Part shown: positions 56,950-64,000 of the stretch, piece by piece | Layout of the letters: the number at the start of each line of letters is the position of its first letter | How positions within the stretch are numbered: the stretch's first letter is position 1 | Origin: Bacteroidaceae bacterium | GTDB lineage: Bacteria; Bacteroidota; Bacteroidia; Bacteroidales; Bacteroidaceae | Direction: 5' to 3' | NCBI GenBank assembly: GCA_017541025.1 | Contig: JAFXZY010000002.1 | Location: 1-64,000, forward strand | DNA length: 64,000 nt | Translations under genes and position numbers: made by a program | Notes under the pieces: model-generated | What the model was told of the DNA's origin: nothing | Databases searched by the model: none | What the model saw: the letters and a program-made list of their open reading frames with translations, nothing else

Positions 56950-59214
56950 ATGAAAAAGAAAATATTCTTGTTGTCAATTATGTCAATTGTGGCACTAACA
57001 GCTGCATCTGACGAATATATCGACCCACTGACTAATGTGGTCTATACCTATGAGCCTGGGCAACCTACAGCCTCAGTAAAAGCTGGATATGAGGAGGCGG
57101 TGGCTCCTGATTATGGTTATGAAGGAGAAGTGTTCTACTATCCGGGCAGTCCTGATGCTACTGGCGATGTGGTGATTCTTGATAAATTCACCATCGGCAC
57201 GACAGAGTATGTGGTAACGAGTATCGATGAGTGTGCTTTCTGGTATAACAATAAAATCAAATCTGTCATCATTCCCAATAACGTGACTGATATAGGAGGA
57301 GGTGCCTTCGCTCATTGTAATGGTCTGACCTCTGTCACTATTGGCAATGGAATATCCAGTATCGGTATTGGAGCTTTCAATTTCTGCAGCAGACTGGCAA
57401 ATGTGTATTGTTATGCATACAATGTCCCTGAAACAAGTGGATATGCGTTTATTGATACCCCCATTGCCTCTGCTACACTTCACGTTCCAGCAGTTTCAGT
57501 TGAAAAATACAAAGCAACTGAGCCTTGGCAATATTTCGGGAATATTGTGGCAACAGCATCTGATATCCAACACAGCGGTTGCCTGAGTAGAACACGAGCC
57601 AGCAGCAAATCAACAACACAATCAATTTCCTTACTTAAGGAAGGTAACATTCTGACGGTGAACCTACGCAACTTTTGGAGCACTTGCGACACTCAGGATT
57701 TCGAAGTAACACCTTCGGTAAGCGATGGCAATAATAGCGATCCTTATACTGTTTCTGTCAGAGTCAAACCCATTGGCGAGGATATAGCTGATTGTATTTG
57801 CCCCTACAACATATCTTTTACCATACATGATGTAGAGGCCAACAGCTTCTACTTTAAATGCTGGTGGTTCAACGGTCAGGTGAATCTGACTGAGGGTGAA
57901 CCATGGTTCATGAGCAATGAATACTACCCTGAAGGAACGAAGTGGACGGAGATTAGGCTTGACACCCTGAAGTATGACAGTTGGTATTCAAAGGTGGATG
58001 ACGAGTGGGTTCCGAACTTTGAAACAGTGGAGTACTCTGTGAAAGGTGAATATACTCCCAAGTACTGGGAAGTTCCTTTCAAGTGCGTCTATACAAATAG
58101 CCAGGAATGTACAGACTCTCTTGCTCTTCTGATTTATGAAGGAAGAGATTATGGATATGATATGGGCGTGTTGGCAACTGTACCCCTTCTATTTGACGAC
58201 AACACCACTCCCTATCCTGGCGAAGCATATTTTTTTGATTGGGGCGTGGGAATGACTTTAAGATTTGTGGATATCTTAAGTAACAACACAACTGCTATTT
58301 ATCCTCCAGGTACATTTGACTTCGGCATAATTGAAGAAATAAAGGAAGGGAACTTCGGAGGGGTAAGACCGCTGAAATACACTGATGTAAATGGTGTCCG
58401 AATCATTCGGGGAATCGGTGTAACAACTTGGAATGACGGCGAATGTCTATTCGGACCAGTTAAGCCGTATCGTGCTTGGTCACTCTTCAAAGAAGATTAT
58501 ACACGCGATGAACGTCACTACCGTTCTATGCTTGTTCATTTCGAGCGTAATGGCGAAGTGCTGTATGATGTTTGGCCTGCAAAAGAGACCGTTTCCTTTA
58601 CCAAGGACCAGATGGCGACCATCATTCTGCCGACAGAGCCTGATGCCAGCAAGGGTAAGTACTATAGGCTCGACAGATGCGAGAAAGGGAAGATTATATT
58701 CGAGGAGGAGCTTTCTCCCAAGGCCAGAATACCCTATATTATTGTGCCGAAGGAAGATTTCTGCATTGATGTAAGCACATTGGATTTGGATGGCCTGCTT
58801 CGCGATACCGTATCTGTGAAGGGCGCGTCGTTCATCGGATCATACTGCCACGAAGAGCTGAGCTGCCAAGACGGTTTCTACATCGACATCGTAGACGCCA
58901 CGCCCGACTGTCAGGCTGACGATTCCAACCAGAGGAAAGCTATCGTAGGAGCCCTACGTGCTTGCCTGATAGTCAACTGGGACGATCCATACAACCCAGG
59001 AGGCTCTAAGGGTATAACAGGAAAGAGGGAACTCGTACTGAATGACAATCCGAATGGCATTGAAAGCCTCATACCTAACCCCTCTCCCTCGGAGAAGGGA
59101 ACCATCTACGATCTCAGTGGCCGCAAGGTTAATTCTCAATTCTCAATTCTCAATTCTCAATTAAAACAGAAGGGCCTTTACATAAAAGACGGGAAAAAGA
59201 TTTTGATAAAATAA
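56950..59214 (+). CDS. BspA-like protein with short LRR region and T9SS-type tail
   Basis: This is a 754-residue exported protein with signal peptide 'KIFLLSIMSIVALTAAS'. Only two or three LRR units are present ('IKSVIIPNNVTDIGGGAFAHC', 'LTSVTIGNGISSIGIGAFNFC'). The 'ATLHVPAVSVEKYK' closure follows, then the 'CICPYNISFTIHDV' module, a distinct beta-rich region (about 330-545), the 'DQMATIILPTEPDASKGKYY' module and the sorting tail. Roughly 600 bp at the 3' end are almost identical to 56290-56911 of the split gene, including the in-frame palindrome ('SLIPNPSPSEKG') and the tandem ATTCTCA repeats (59131-59162). This suggests recent exchange. Confidence 0.85.
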   Translation: MKKKIFLLSIMSIVALTAASDEYIDPLTNVVYTYEPGQPTASVKAGYEEAVAPDYGYEGEVFYYPGSPDATGDVVILDKFTIGTTEYVVTSIDECAFWYNNKIKSVIIPNNVTDIGGGAFAHCNGLTSVTIGNGISSIGIGAFNFCSRLANVYCYAYNVPETSGYAFIDTPIASATLHVPAVSVEKYKATEPWQYFGNIVATASDIQHSGCLSRTRASSKSTTQSISLLKEGNILTVNLRNFWSTCDTQDFEVTPSVSDGNNSDPYTVSVRVKPIGEDIADCICPYNISFTIHDVEANSFYFKCWWFNGQVNLTEGEPWFMSNEYYPEGTKWTEIRLDTLKYDSWYSKVDDEWVPNFETVEYSVKGEYTPKYWEVPFKCVYTNSQECTDSLALLIYEGRDYGYDMGVLATVPLLFDDNTTPYPGEAYFFDWGVGMTLRFVDILSNNTTAIYPPGTFDFGIIEEIKEGNFGGVRPLKYTDVNGVRIIRGIGVTTWNDGECLFGPVKPYRAWSLFKEDYTRDERHYRSMLVHFERNGEVLYDVWPAKETVSFTKDQMATIILPTEPDASKGKYYRLDRCEKGKIIFEEELSPKARIPYIIVPKEDFCIDVSTLDLDGLLRDTVSVKGASFIGSYCHEELSCQDGFYIDIVDATPDCQADDSNQRKAIVGALRACLIVNWDDPYNPGGSKGITGKRELVLNDNPNGIESLIPNPSPSEKGTIYDLSGRKVNSQFSILNSQLKQKGLYIKDGKKILIK

Positions 59215-59218
59215 AAAT

Positions 59219-60565
59219 ATGATGAGGAGTTTTGTTATTCTTGTCGCATCAGTTCTGGTGTTGTCGGTTGCCGCTAAAGACTCTATTTGTATCGGTACAT
59301 TAGCAGACGGCACAGAATTTTTGGCAGAGAAACATTTCTTTGGGAAGCGCATAGAGCGTTTCGACCGCGTTCCGGATAAACTCCAGCTTTGCTTAAGGTT
59401 TGTGGAGACAATTCCTCCGCTACGGCAAGAGTTGGCACTCTATGATGTTTCAGAACACCGCATGAAGTGGAGAACAGAAGTGGACTTCACAAAAGACTAT
59501 TATATTCCCACGAGTCAAGGTGTTGTTTTACAAAGTGGGAAAAGCACTCTCCTATTGGACGAGAAAGGCTCCATTTGTTGGGAGATGAAAAAGTTCCGTC
59601 CTGTTTACGCCGACGTACGGAACGGCGTGGTATTGGGCTATCCTAAGAAGAAGTCAAATGAGTTGATGGGCGTATCCTTAACCAAAGGACAGAATCTGTG
59701 GACAAGTATCCTGTCCCACAAGGGCGGTTGGAGTGAAATGATATCGTTGGAAGACGGCCGCCTGCTAATATCTGCTGACATGATTTGCGTACTGGATCCA
59801 CTTACGGGAAAGATGCTTACTAAGACTGTAGATAACTATCGTTCGAGCAGTAGGCAGGCACTTATCAATGCAGGGGTAGAAGTGGTGATAGGAGGCATTC
59901 TCGCAGGACTATTAGGCGTTACTGTCGCTACTGCCATTACCTGTTCTATACCAGCAGAAAGCCACTACCTGCATCACTTGAATTCCAACTTCTATGTTGA
60001 TGATGGCTATATCTACTATGCTGACCGCAACCTTATCCGCTGTATGAGTGATAAGTTAAGAATTATTTGGGAGAAGGAATTGCCCAAAAAGGCATCCATG
60101 TCACGTATATACATTCAGGAAGACACCCTTTTCTTTGAAAATACAGGTTGGGGGGAGAATTTTAAAGGTGATTTTTATGGCGATACTCGTCCCTACGTCA
60201 TGCGCTACGACCGCAGAGACGGTACAGAACTCTCCGAGAGAGAAACTTTGAAGGATGAGGAAAACTTCGTGTATTGCTATCTAAAAGAGCCAGATAAGCC
60301 TTACTTTACCCCTCGTAGGCTAACAGTTGAAGAGATGCAAAAGCAGAAGAAAAACGGAATCGGAGTTTATCAGACAGACCGTTCGCTCTCCCTTACACAT
60401 CGTGTTATATTCTGTGATAAGGATTACTGGATTGTTGATTTGGCTGGCAACGTGCTTTTACACTTTACCAAGCCCATTTTGCAGACAGAGGTCATGGATA
60501 ATGTGTTGGTGGGCTTGACTGACCAGAATGTGATCTTCCAGTTCGACCTAAGAAACTTGATTTAA
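59219..60565 (+). CDS. Exported protein with PQQ-like beta-propeller repeats
   Basis: This 448-residue protein has a signal peptide ('FVILVASVLVLSVAA'). Repeats with W-containing blades occur: 'HRMKWRTEVDF', 'GSICWEMKKF', 'GQNLWTSILS', 'LRIIWEKEL', each followed by phrases such as 'LLDEKG' or 'VLDPLTGKML'. This resembles BamB/PQQ-like propellers. An odd hydrophobic Gly/Ala-rich segment ('VVIGGILAGLLGVTVATAI', about 225-243) interrupts the propeller and may be a membrane or buried hairpin. It starts 4 bp after the preceding gene and is probably co-transcribed. The function is unknown. Confidence 0.65.
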   Translation: MMRSFVILVASVLVLSVAAKDSICIGTLADGTEFLAEKHFFGKRIERFDRVPDKLQLCLRFVETIPPLRQELALYDVSEHRMKWRTEVDFTKDYYIPTSQGVVLQSGKSTLLLDEKGSICWEMKKFRPVYADVRNGVVLGYPKKKSNELMGVSLTKGQNLWTSILSHKGGWSEMISLEDGRLLISADMICVLDPLTGKMLTKTVDNYRSSSRQALINAGVEVVIGGILAGLLGVTVATAITCSIPAESHYLHHLNSNFYVDDGYIYYADRNLIRCMSDKLRIIWEKELPKKASMSRIYIQEDTLFFENTGWGENFKGDFYGDTRPYVMRYDRRDGTELSERETLKDEENFVYCYLKEPDKPYFTPRRLTVEEMQKQKKNGIGVYQTDRSLSLTHRVIFCDKDYWIVDLAGNVLLHFTKPILQTEVMDNVLVGLTDQNVIFQFDLRNLI

Positions 60566-60630
60566 CATAAAACTAAAACAATACCCAGCAATCAGGACAA
60601 TTTTAACCCCGATTTTTGGAATCGGACTTA

Positions 60631-60663
60631 CATCGGAGGTACATCGGAGGTACATCGGAGGTA
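60631..60663. repeat. Three tandem 11-bp units CATCGGAGGTA
   Basis: Exact copies start at 60631, 60642 and 60653. The array lies directly beside the BspA-like fragment at 60664. Confidence 0.85.
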
Positions 60664-60704
60664 CTCAGGACCAGATGACGACTATTATTCTGCCGTCAGA
60701 GCTT
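60664..60704 (+). pseudogene. Fragment of a BspA-like gene (DQMATIILP region)
   Basis: CAGGACCAGATGACGACTAT followed by TATTCTGCCGTCAGAGC reads QDQMTTIILPSE. This is very close to the 'KDQMATIILPTEP' segment coded at 50555, 56310 and 58600. Only about 40 bp remain. It ends just where the truncated hepT-like gene ends on the other strand. Confidence 0.7.
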
Positions 60705-60905
60705 GCCTTCTTCTTTTAGGAGTTTGCCCACATGCTCACCAATGACCTGTAATCTCATAACGCAGGCATTGAAGGCCATCACGCGGCTTGGCGAAATCAT
60801 AAAATCATGCAATTCGGTCATCCCCTTGCTCCATTCCTGAATAAGAGTAATGGATTCAAGGATGTCTTCTAGTCTGTCTCTTATGCCTAGCGCGTCGCTA
60901 TACAT
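60696..60905 (-). CDS. Truncated HepT-like toxin (DUF86/HEPN)
   Basis: This 69-residue frame corresponds to the first half of HepT-family HEPN toxins ('ALGIRDRLEDILESITLIQEW', then 'FNACVMRLQVIGEHVGKLL'). Intact relatives are about 110-120 residues and carry the catalytic RX4HXY motif in the missing part. The stop TGA lies inside the BspA-derived fragment, so the 3' half was probably replaced by recombination. It overlaps the mntA stop by 8 nt. ATG 60914 is an alternative start. It is likely non-toxic, or a remnant retained with its antitoxin. Confidence 0.7.
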   Translation of the reverse strand: MYSDALGIRDRLEDILESITLIQEWSKGMTELHDFMISPSRVMAFNACVMRLQVIGEHVGKLLKEEGKL

Positions 60906-61191
60906 ATATAGCATCGTTTAGAATATTTGACTTGAAAAGGGGACGCAGGGTTGAGCGGAATCGGACTAAATCAACGTTGCATTTAAACAGGGCTTTTAGC
61001 GCTTCCCTCAGTTCGTACATCAGCGAAAGAGTTGGCTTTTCCACCTCTACAACGATGTCAATATCGCTGCCCTCAGTATTCTCTTGTCTTGCCACAGACC
61101 CGAAAATACCGAGTTTCTTTATTCCAAATTGCTTGCCATATTTCTGCTTAAAGGCTGCAAGTTGGGTTAGGCAATCGTTTAAAACTAGCAT
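60898..61191 (-). CDS. mntA: MntA-type nucleotidyltransferase antitoxin
   Basis: This 97-residue minimal nucleotidyltransferase has the signature GS-x10-DxD as 'GSVARQENTEGSDIDIVVE'. MntA proteins AMPylate a Tyr in HepT to neutralise it. Here the partner gene downstream is truncated and lacks the target motif, so the antitoxin seems to have lost its toxin. It has a consensus promoter upstream and overlaps hepT, as in intact hepT/mntA operons. A plain minimal nucleotidyltransferase with another target is the alternative. Confidence 0.85.
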   Translation of the reverse strand: MLVLNDCLTQLAAFKQKYGKQFGIKKLGIFGSVARQENTEGSDIDIVVEVEKPTLSLMYELREALKALFKCNVDLVRFRSTLRPLFKSNILNDAIYV

Positions 61192-61213
61192 CGTTTATTA
61201 TAAATAATCATTG

Positions 61214-61245
61214 CAAAGGTACACATTTTTCTTATACCATCCAAA
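61214..61245 (-). promoter_or_regulatory. Promoter of mntA
   Basis: On the minus strand, TTTG (61242-61245) and TACCTTTG (61214-61221) are 20 bp apart, a full consensus match, 22 bp before the ATG. Confidence 0.75.
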
Positions 61246-61429
61246 CATTTCATAAGAAAGAATCTGGTTCGGATGTTATGAGGTCCAAATAAATTAAGGT
61301 AAGACGTTAAGACAATCTACCGGCTCCTACGTTAAAAAAATTCGAGTTTGCAGATTATTTTTGAAAGAAGCTCTTAAACAATATTCCAAACGTCCGAAAT
61401 GATGGTGTTTAAAGTTTTTTAACAGAAAG

Positions 61430-61458
61430 TTGGGAGTACTTGGGAGTGGATTTATTTG
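61430..61458 (+). promoter_or_regulatory. Orphan operator copy with -33 box but degraded -7
   Basis: TTGGGAGTACTTGGGA (61430-61445) is followed 9 bp later by TTTG (61455-61458), exactly as before the BspA gene at 48145. Where TAnnTTTG is expected there is TAGAGGAG. No gene starts nearby. Confidence 0.6.
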
Positions 61459-61876
61459 GAGGGATTTTCTGCCTTGTAGAGGAGTAAGGTAATCACGTTC
61501 GTTCTGTTCCAGTTCCAATTGTCCAACCTCATAGAGGCTATTATGCGCTCGTTTCGTGACCACGTATTGTCATTTTCAGACTCTCCGAAGCAACACGTGT
61601 AGACTCCCGGGACCAACACGTGCAGCCTCTATGTTCTATTGGTTAGCGAACTTCAGGCATTAGACGTTAGAATGTAACTTTAAACATTAAACTTTATTAC
61701 ATCGGTAGCTCATCGTTTTTGGAAGTTCTAGAACCTAGACTTAACCATGAGGTAACCATGAGGTACTCCTGCCTTGTTTGGTTCACGGTTCATGGTTCAG
61801 GATTCATGGTTCATTGTACCTTTGGCATTCACCGAAAGTACTTTCGTTCGGGAATAAAAATAAATCTTCGTTTTAT

Positions 61877-61907
61877 TTTGTATTCCGCTCACTTATTCGT
61901 ACCTTTG
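61877..61907 (+). promoter_or_regulatory. Promoter of the last gene
   Basis: TTTG (61877-61880) and TACCTTTG (61900-61907) are 19 bp apart. The perfect 14-bp palindrome CGAAAGTACTTTCG lies about 30 bp upstream and could be an operator. Confidence 0.75.
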
Positions 61908-61948
61908 TGGCACAAAACTAACAAACATAATAATCTAAAACATCTATT

Positions 61949-64000
61949 ATGAACAAAATTTTACGCCTTTTCTTCGTCGCATTTATGGCTTTGGTAGGCA
62001 GCACGGCTTTTGCTGATGACCAAGTCGATGAGTTGGTATGGGATGCTATGGGGCTTGATGGCACCAGCAATAACTATGTTGACTTCTCAGGAATTAAGTT
62101 CACTTCATCTGCAGTTTATGCCGGCAATGCAAGTACTGGTACTGGAAAGTACATTCAGCTTCGTTCAAAGAATAATAATTCAGGTGTAGTTACCACTTCG
62201 TCTGGCGGCAAACTGAAATCAGTAACTATTGCTTATAACGAAGCAACTACTGGCGACAGAACAGTGGACATCTATGGCTCCAATACGCCCTATCAGTCTG
62301 CGGCTGATTTGTACGGCGATGCTGCGGGTGAAAAAGTTGGTTCTATTGCCTTGGGAGCTGCAAACATGACCCTTAACGTAGAGGGTGAATATGCGTATGT
62401 AGGTCTTCGTTCAAACAGTGGAGCCGTATTCATTGACAAGATTACCATCGTATGGGACGGTGAAGGTGGTGAAACCAAGACGGCAACAGCTATTGAACTG
62501 GGTGAATATCTTACTCGCTTTACTCCTGGAAAAGATGGCGATGAGACTAATCTGCCCAATGTCGTCGTTACATCAGGTGATGCTATTGTAGAGGGTGCCG
62601 AGGTTAAGTGGAGCCTGAAGATGGGCAACAACTGGATAATGGGCGAAGAGGAACCCAGCATTGGCGACGGCAAGATTTATATTCCTAACCATAGTTGCGG
62701 CGACTTGACCCTCACCGCTAAGTATGAAGGCAATGACCAGTATGAGGGCAGCAGCAAGAGCTACACGCTGAAGGTTTATAAGGGGTACATGAGAATTCAG
62801 TCTATCCTGGAAGACTTCCCCGAGGTAGGCGGCGATACTTGGGCTGCCAAGGAAGCTGAATGGAACAAGGGCTATCAGGCTTCTTACTGGCAGGTGGATG
62901 AGCAATTTTCTCCCAAGACCGCTATTGTTACCTATGCTAACGGTTCCTATACCTATATTAAAGACGACTACGGCAGCCTCTTGCTTTATGGTAGTGGTTT
63001 AGGCTTTAAGAAAGGTGACGAAGTCGCTCTTGACATGGCCCCAAGTATTCCTCCCCATTATTCGGGTGTTTATGGTACCCTGAAGTCTTACAACGGTCTG
63101 CTGGAGTTGGCTGTAAACAAGGATGATGTGGAGTTGTATGTTAAGTCGAGCGACAACCCCGTTGAACCTAAGACCATCACGCTGGATGAACTGAACCAGA
63201 CCAATATGAACGAGTTTGTACGCATTGAGGATGCTGAGTTCGTAGAGGCTAATGGCAAGAACCTGACCTTCAAGGTAGGCGATGAGACGTTGGCCGTTTA
63301 CAACCAGTTCGGTATTAAAGTAGCTGATGACGAAGGCAAGTCTTTATTGGAACCTGGCACCAAGTACAACTTGGAAGGTATGGGCGATGTTTACTGGAAG
63401 AACCAGACGCTTACCAACCAGCTGTACCTCATCAACTTTGAGGAGGCGGTAGAAGAAGTAGCCATCAAGAGCTTCAAGATGACCATTAATTGCGATGGCG
63501 AAGAGTTCACAGAGGAATTCCCCGCATCTGATTGGCAGAATAAAGTCATAGAAGGAAAGACCTCTTCCATTAAGATTAAGCAAATAGTGGTAGAAACTGG
63601 CAAACCCATGAAGTATGTGGGATTCATTGCTACCATGTATAAGACAGAAGATGGCTGGCAGCATGATGAAGAAGCTTGGCACACCACTAATTTAGAGAAA
63701 CGTGACGACGGCACTTGGGCTGTTGATCTGGGCGATGACTATGAGCTGATACCAGACATCGATGGCGGAGATGGTAGTAGCTATCAAGAGACCTTCGAGT
63801 TCTTCATTTACGCAGAGGACGAGGCAGGCACCCCAATACATTACAATAACGGCGGACAGGACAAAAACTATAAGGTAACCTTCACTCCTCGCGAAGACCC
63901 CACTGCTATAGGGAACGTCAACGTTAACGATAACGTCAACACTAAACTTTATAACATGAGCGGTCAGCCTGTAACCCGCACTTACAGAGGTGTAGTAATT
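61949..64000 (+). CDS. Exported multi-domain protein with T9SS-type tail, cut by the window edge
   Basis: The frame is open for 684 codons to the right edge. The ATG at 61949 gives a signal peptide ('LFFVAFMALVGSTAFA') followed by 'DDQVDELVWDAMGL'. An N-terminal beta domain ends in 'AVFIDKITIVWDG', a form seen in Bacteroidetes surface proteins. An Ig-like repeat ('LTAKYEGNDQYEGSSKSYTL') and an OB-fold-like region ('LDELNQTNMNEFVRIEDAEF', then 'TLTNQLYLINF') follow. The last codons read 'LYNMSGQPVTRTYRGVVI', the start of a sorting tail, so only a few residues are missing. The function is unknown. It is probably a surface-attached binding protein. Confidence 0.75.
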   Translation, partial: MNKILRLFFVAFMALVGSTAFADDQVDELVWDAMGLDGTSNNYVDFSGIKFTSSAVYAGNASTGTGKYIQLRSKNNNSGVVTTSSGGKLKSVTIAYNEATTGDRTVDIYGSNTPYQSAADLYGDAAGEKVGSIALGAANMTLNVEGEYAYVGLRSNSGAVFIDKITIVWDGEGGETKTATAIELGEYLTRFTPGKDGDETNLPNVVVTSGDAIVEGAEVKWSLKMGNNWIMGEEEPSIGDGKIYIPNHSCGDLTLTAKYEGNDQYEGSSKSYTLKVYKGYMRIQSILEDFPEVGGDTWAAKEAEWNKGYQASYWQVDEQFSPKTAIVTYANGSYTYIKDDYGSLLLYGSGLGFKKGDEVALDMAPSIPPHYSGVYGTLKSYNGLLELAVNKDDVELYVKSSDNPVEPKTITLDELNQTNMNEFVRIEDAEFVEANGKNLTFKVGDETLAVYNQFGIKVADDEGKSLLEPGTKYNLEGMGDVYWKNQTLTNQLYLINFEEAVEEVAIKSFKMTINCDGEEFTEEFPASDWQNKVIEGKTSSIKIKQIVVETGKPMKYVGFIATMYKTEDGWQHDEEAWHTTNLEKRDDGTWAVDLGDDYELIPDIDGGDGSSYQETFEFFIYAEDEAGTPIHYNNGGQDKNYKVTFTPREDPTAIGNVNVNDNVNTKLYNMSGQPVTRTYRGVVI

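Larger units (their letters stand above)
61192..61948. other. 757-bp non-coding stretch between mntA and the last gene
   Basis: It holds the mntA promoter (minus strand), an orphan copy of the TTGGGAnTACTTGGGA motif (61430), two CAACACGTG copies (61591 and 61614), and GGTTCAYGGTTCA-type tandem repeats (about 61779-61813). The palindrome CGAAAGTACTTTCG lies at 61833-61846, and the promoter of the last gene at 61877-61907. No convincing coding sequence is seen. Confidence 0.6.

Noticed and set aside
53291-59214. Phage tail-fibre origin for the repeat proteins
   Set aside because: Signal peptides, LRR_5 units and T9SS-type tails identify them as bacterial surface proteins, and no phage structural genes are nearby.
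1-64000. tRNA or rRNA genes
   Set aside because: I looked for cloverleaf-like stretches and conserved rRNA segments in the gene gaps and recognised none. This was by eye, without a covariance search.

Overview
The window looks like a chromosomal segment of a Bacteroidales bacterium, most likely a Prevotella-type (Prevotellaceae) gut or oral organism. The evidence is: promoters of the Bacteroidetes form (-33 TTTG, -7 TAnnTTTG) before many genes; a single-chain SecD-SecF; several secreted BspA-like leucine-rich-repeat (LRR) proteins; type IX secretion (T9SS)-like C-terminal sorting tails ending in a 'YDLxGRR...KGIYI...K' pattern; and signal peptides that are mostly followed by Gln. No rRNA, tRNA or CRISPR array was seen.

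Region 1 (1-6.8 kb) is accessory. It holds the edge of an IS transposase, a four-gene His-Xaa-Ser (Hxs) peptide-modification cassette (hxsA-D, two radical SAM enzymes), an Abi_2/AbiF-type HEPN gene preceded by its own promoter and a roughly 50-nt terminator-ended leader RNA, and a RhuM-family gene. Three copies of one intergenic repeat separate these cargo genes. A 760-bp non-coding stretch follows, with two unrelated three-unit arrays that both have a 22-bp period.

Region 2 (6.8-18 kb) carries three tandem BspA-like paralogues and a GH33-type sialidase, all secreted with sorting tails. Region 3 (18-34 kb, mostly minus strand) is housekeeping plus envelope: SecDF, an EEP-family phosphohydrolase, a rhomboid protease, HU (plus strand), ComM, two lipoproteins, a large SGNH-hydrolase surface protein, a uridine-kinase-like nucleoside kinase and a sirtuin.

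Region 4 (34-46 kb, plus strand) has three consecutive FKBP isomerases predicted for three locations, an Lrp/AsnC regulator, a fused class-C26 amidohydrolase/M19 dipeptidase, a glutaminyl cyclase-like lipoprotein, SufE, a tRNA-dihydrouridine synthase, an FMN-binding protein, a MalY-type C-S lyase and a golvesin-containing amidase-like exported protein.

Region 5 (46-64 kb) is a second surface-protein island. A membrane TPR-HTH regulator is divergent from a BspA-like gene. A 16-bp motif, TTGGGAnTACTTGGGA, sits 9 bp upstream of the -33 box of both divergent promoters. Then come a secreted serpin, a BspA-like gene split by an in-frame TAG, another BspA-like gene, a propeller-like protein, a MntA/HepT toxin-antitoxin pair with a truncated HepT, and a final T9SS-tailed protein that runs off the window.

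The strongest leads are the abi leader RNA with its HEPN partner, the Hxs cassette, the paired operator upstream of the TPR-HTH regulator and its BspA neighbour, and the mosaic recombination among the BspA genes, including a patch that appears to have removed the end of hepT.
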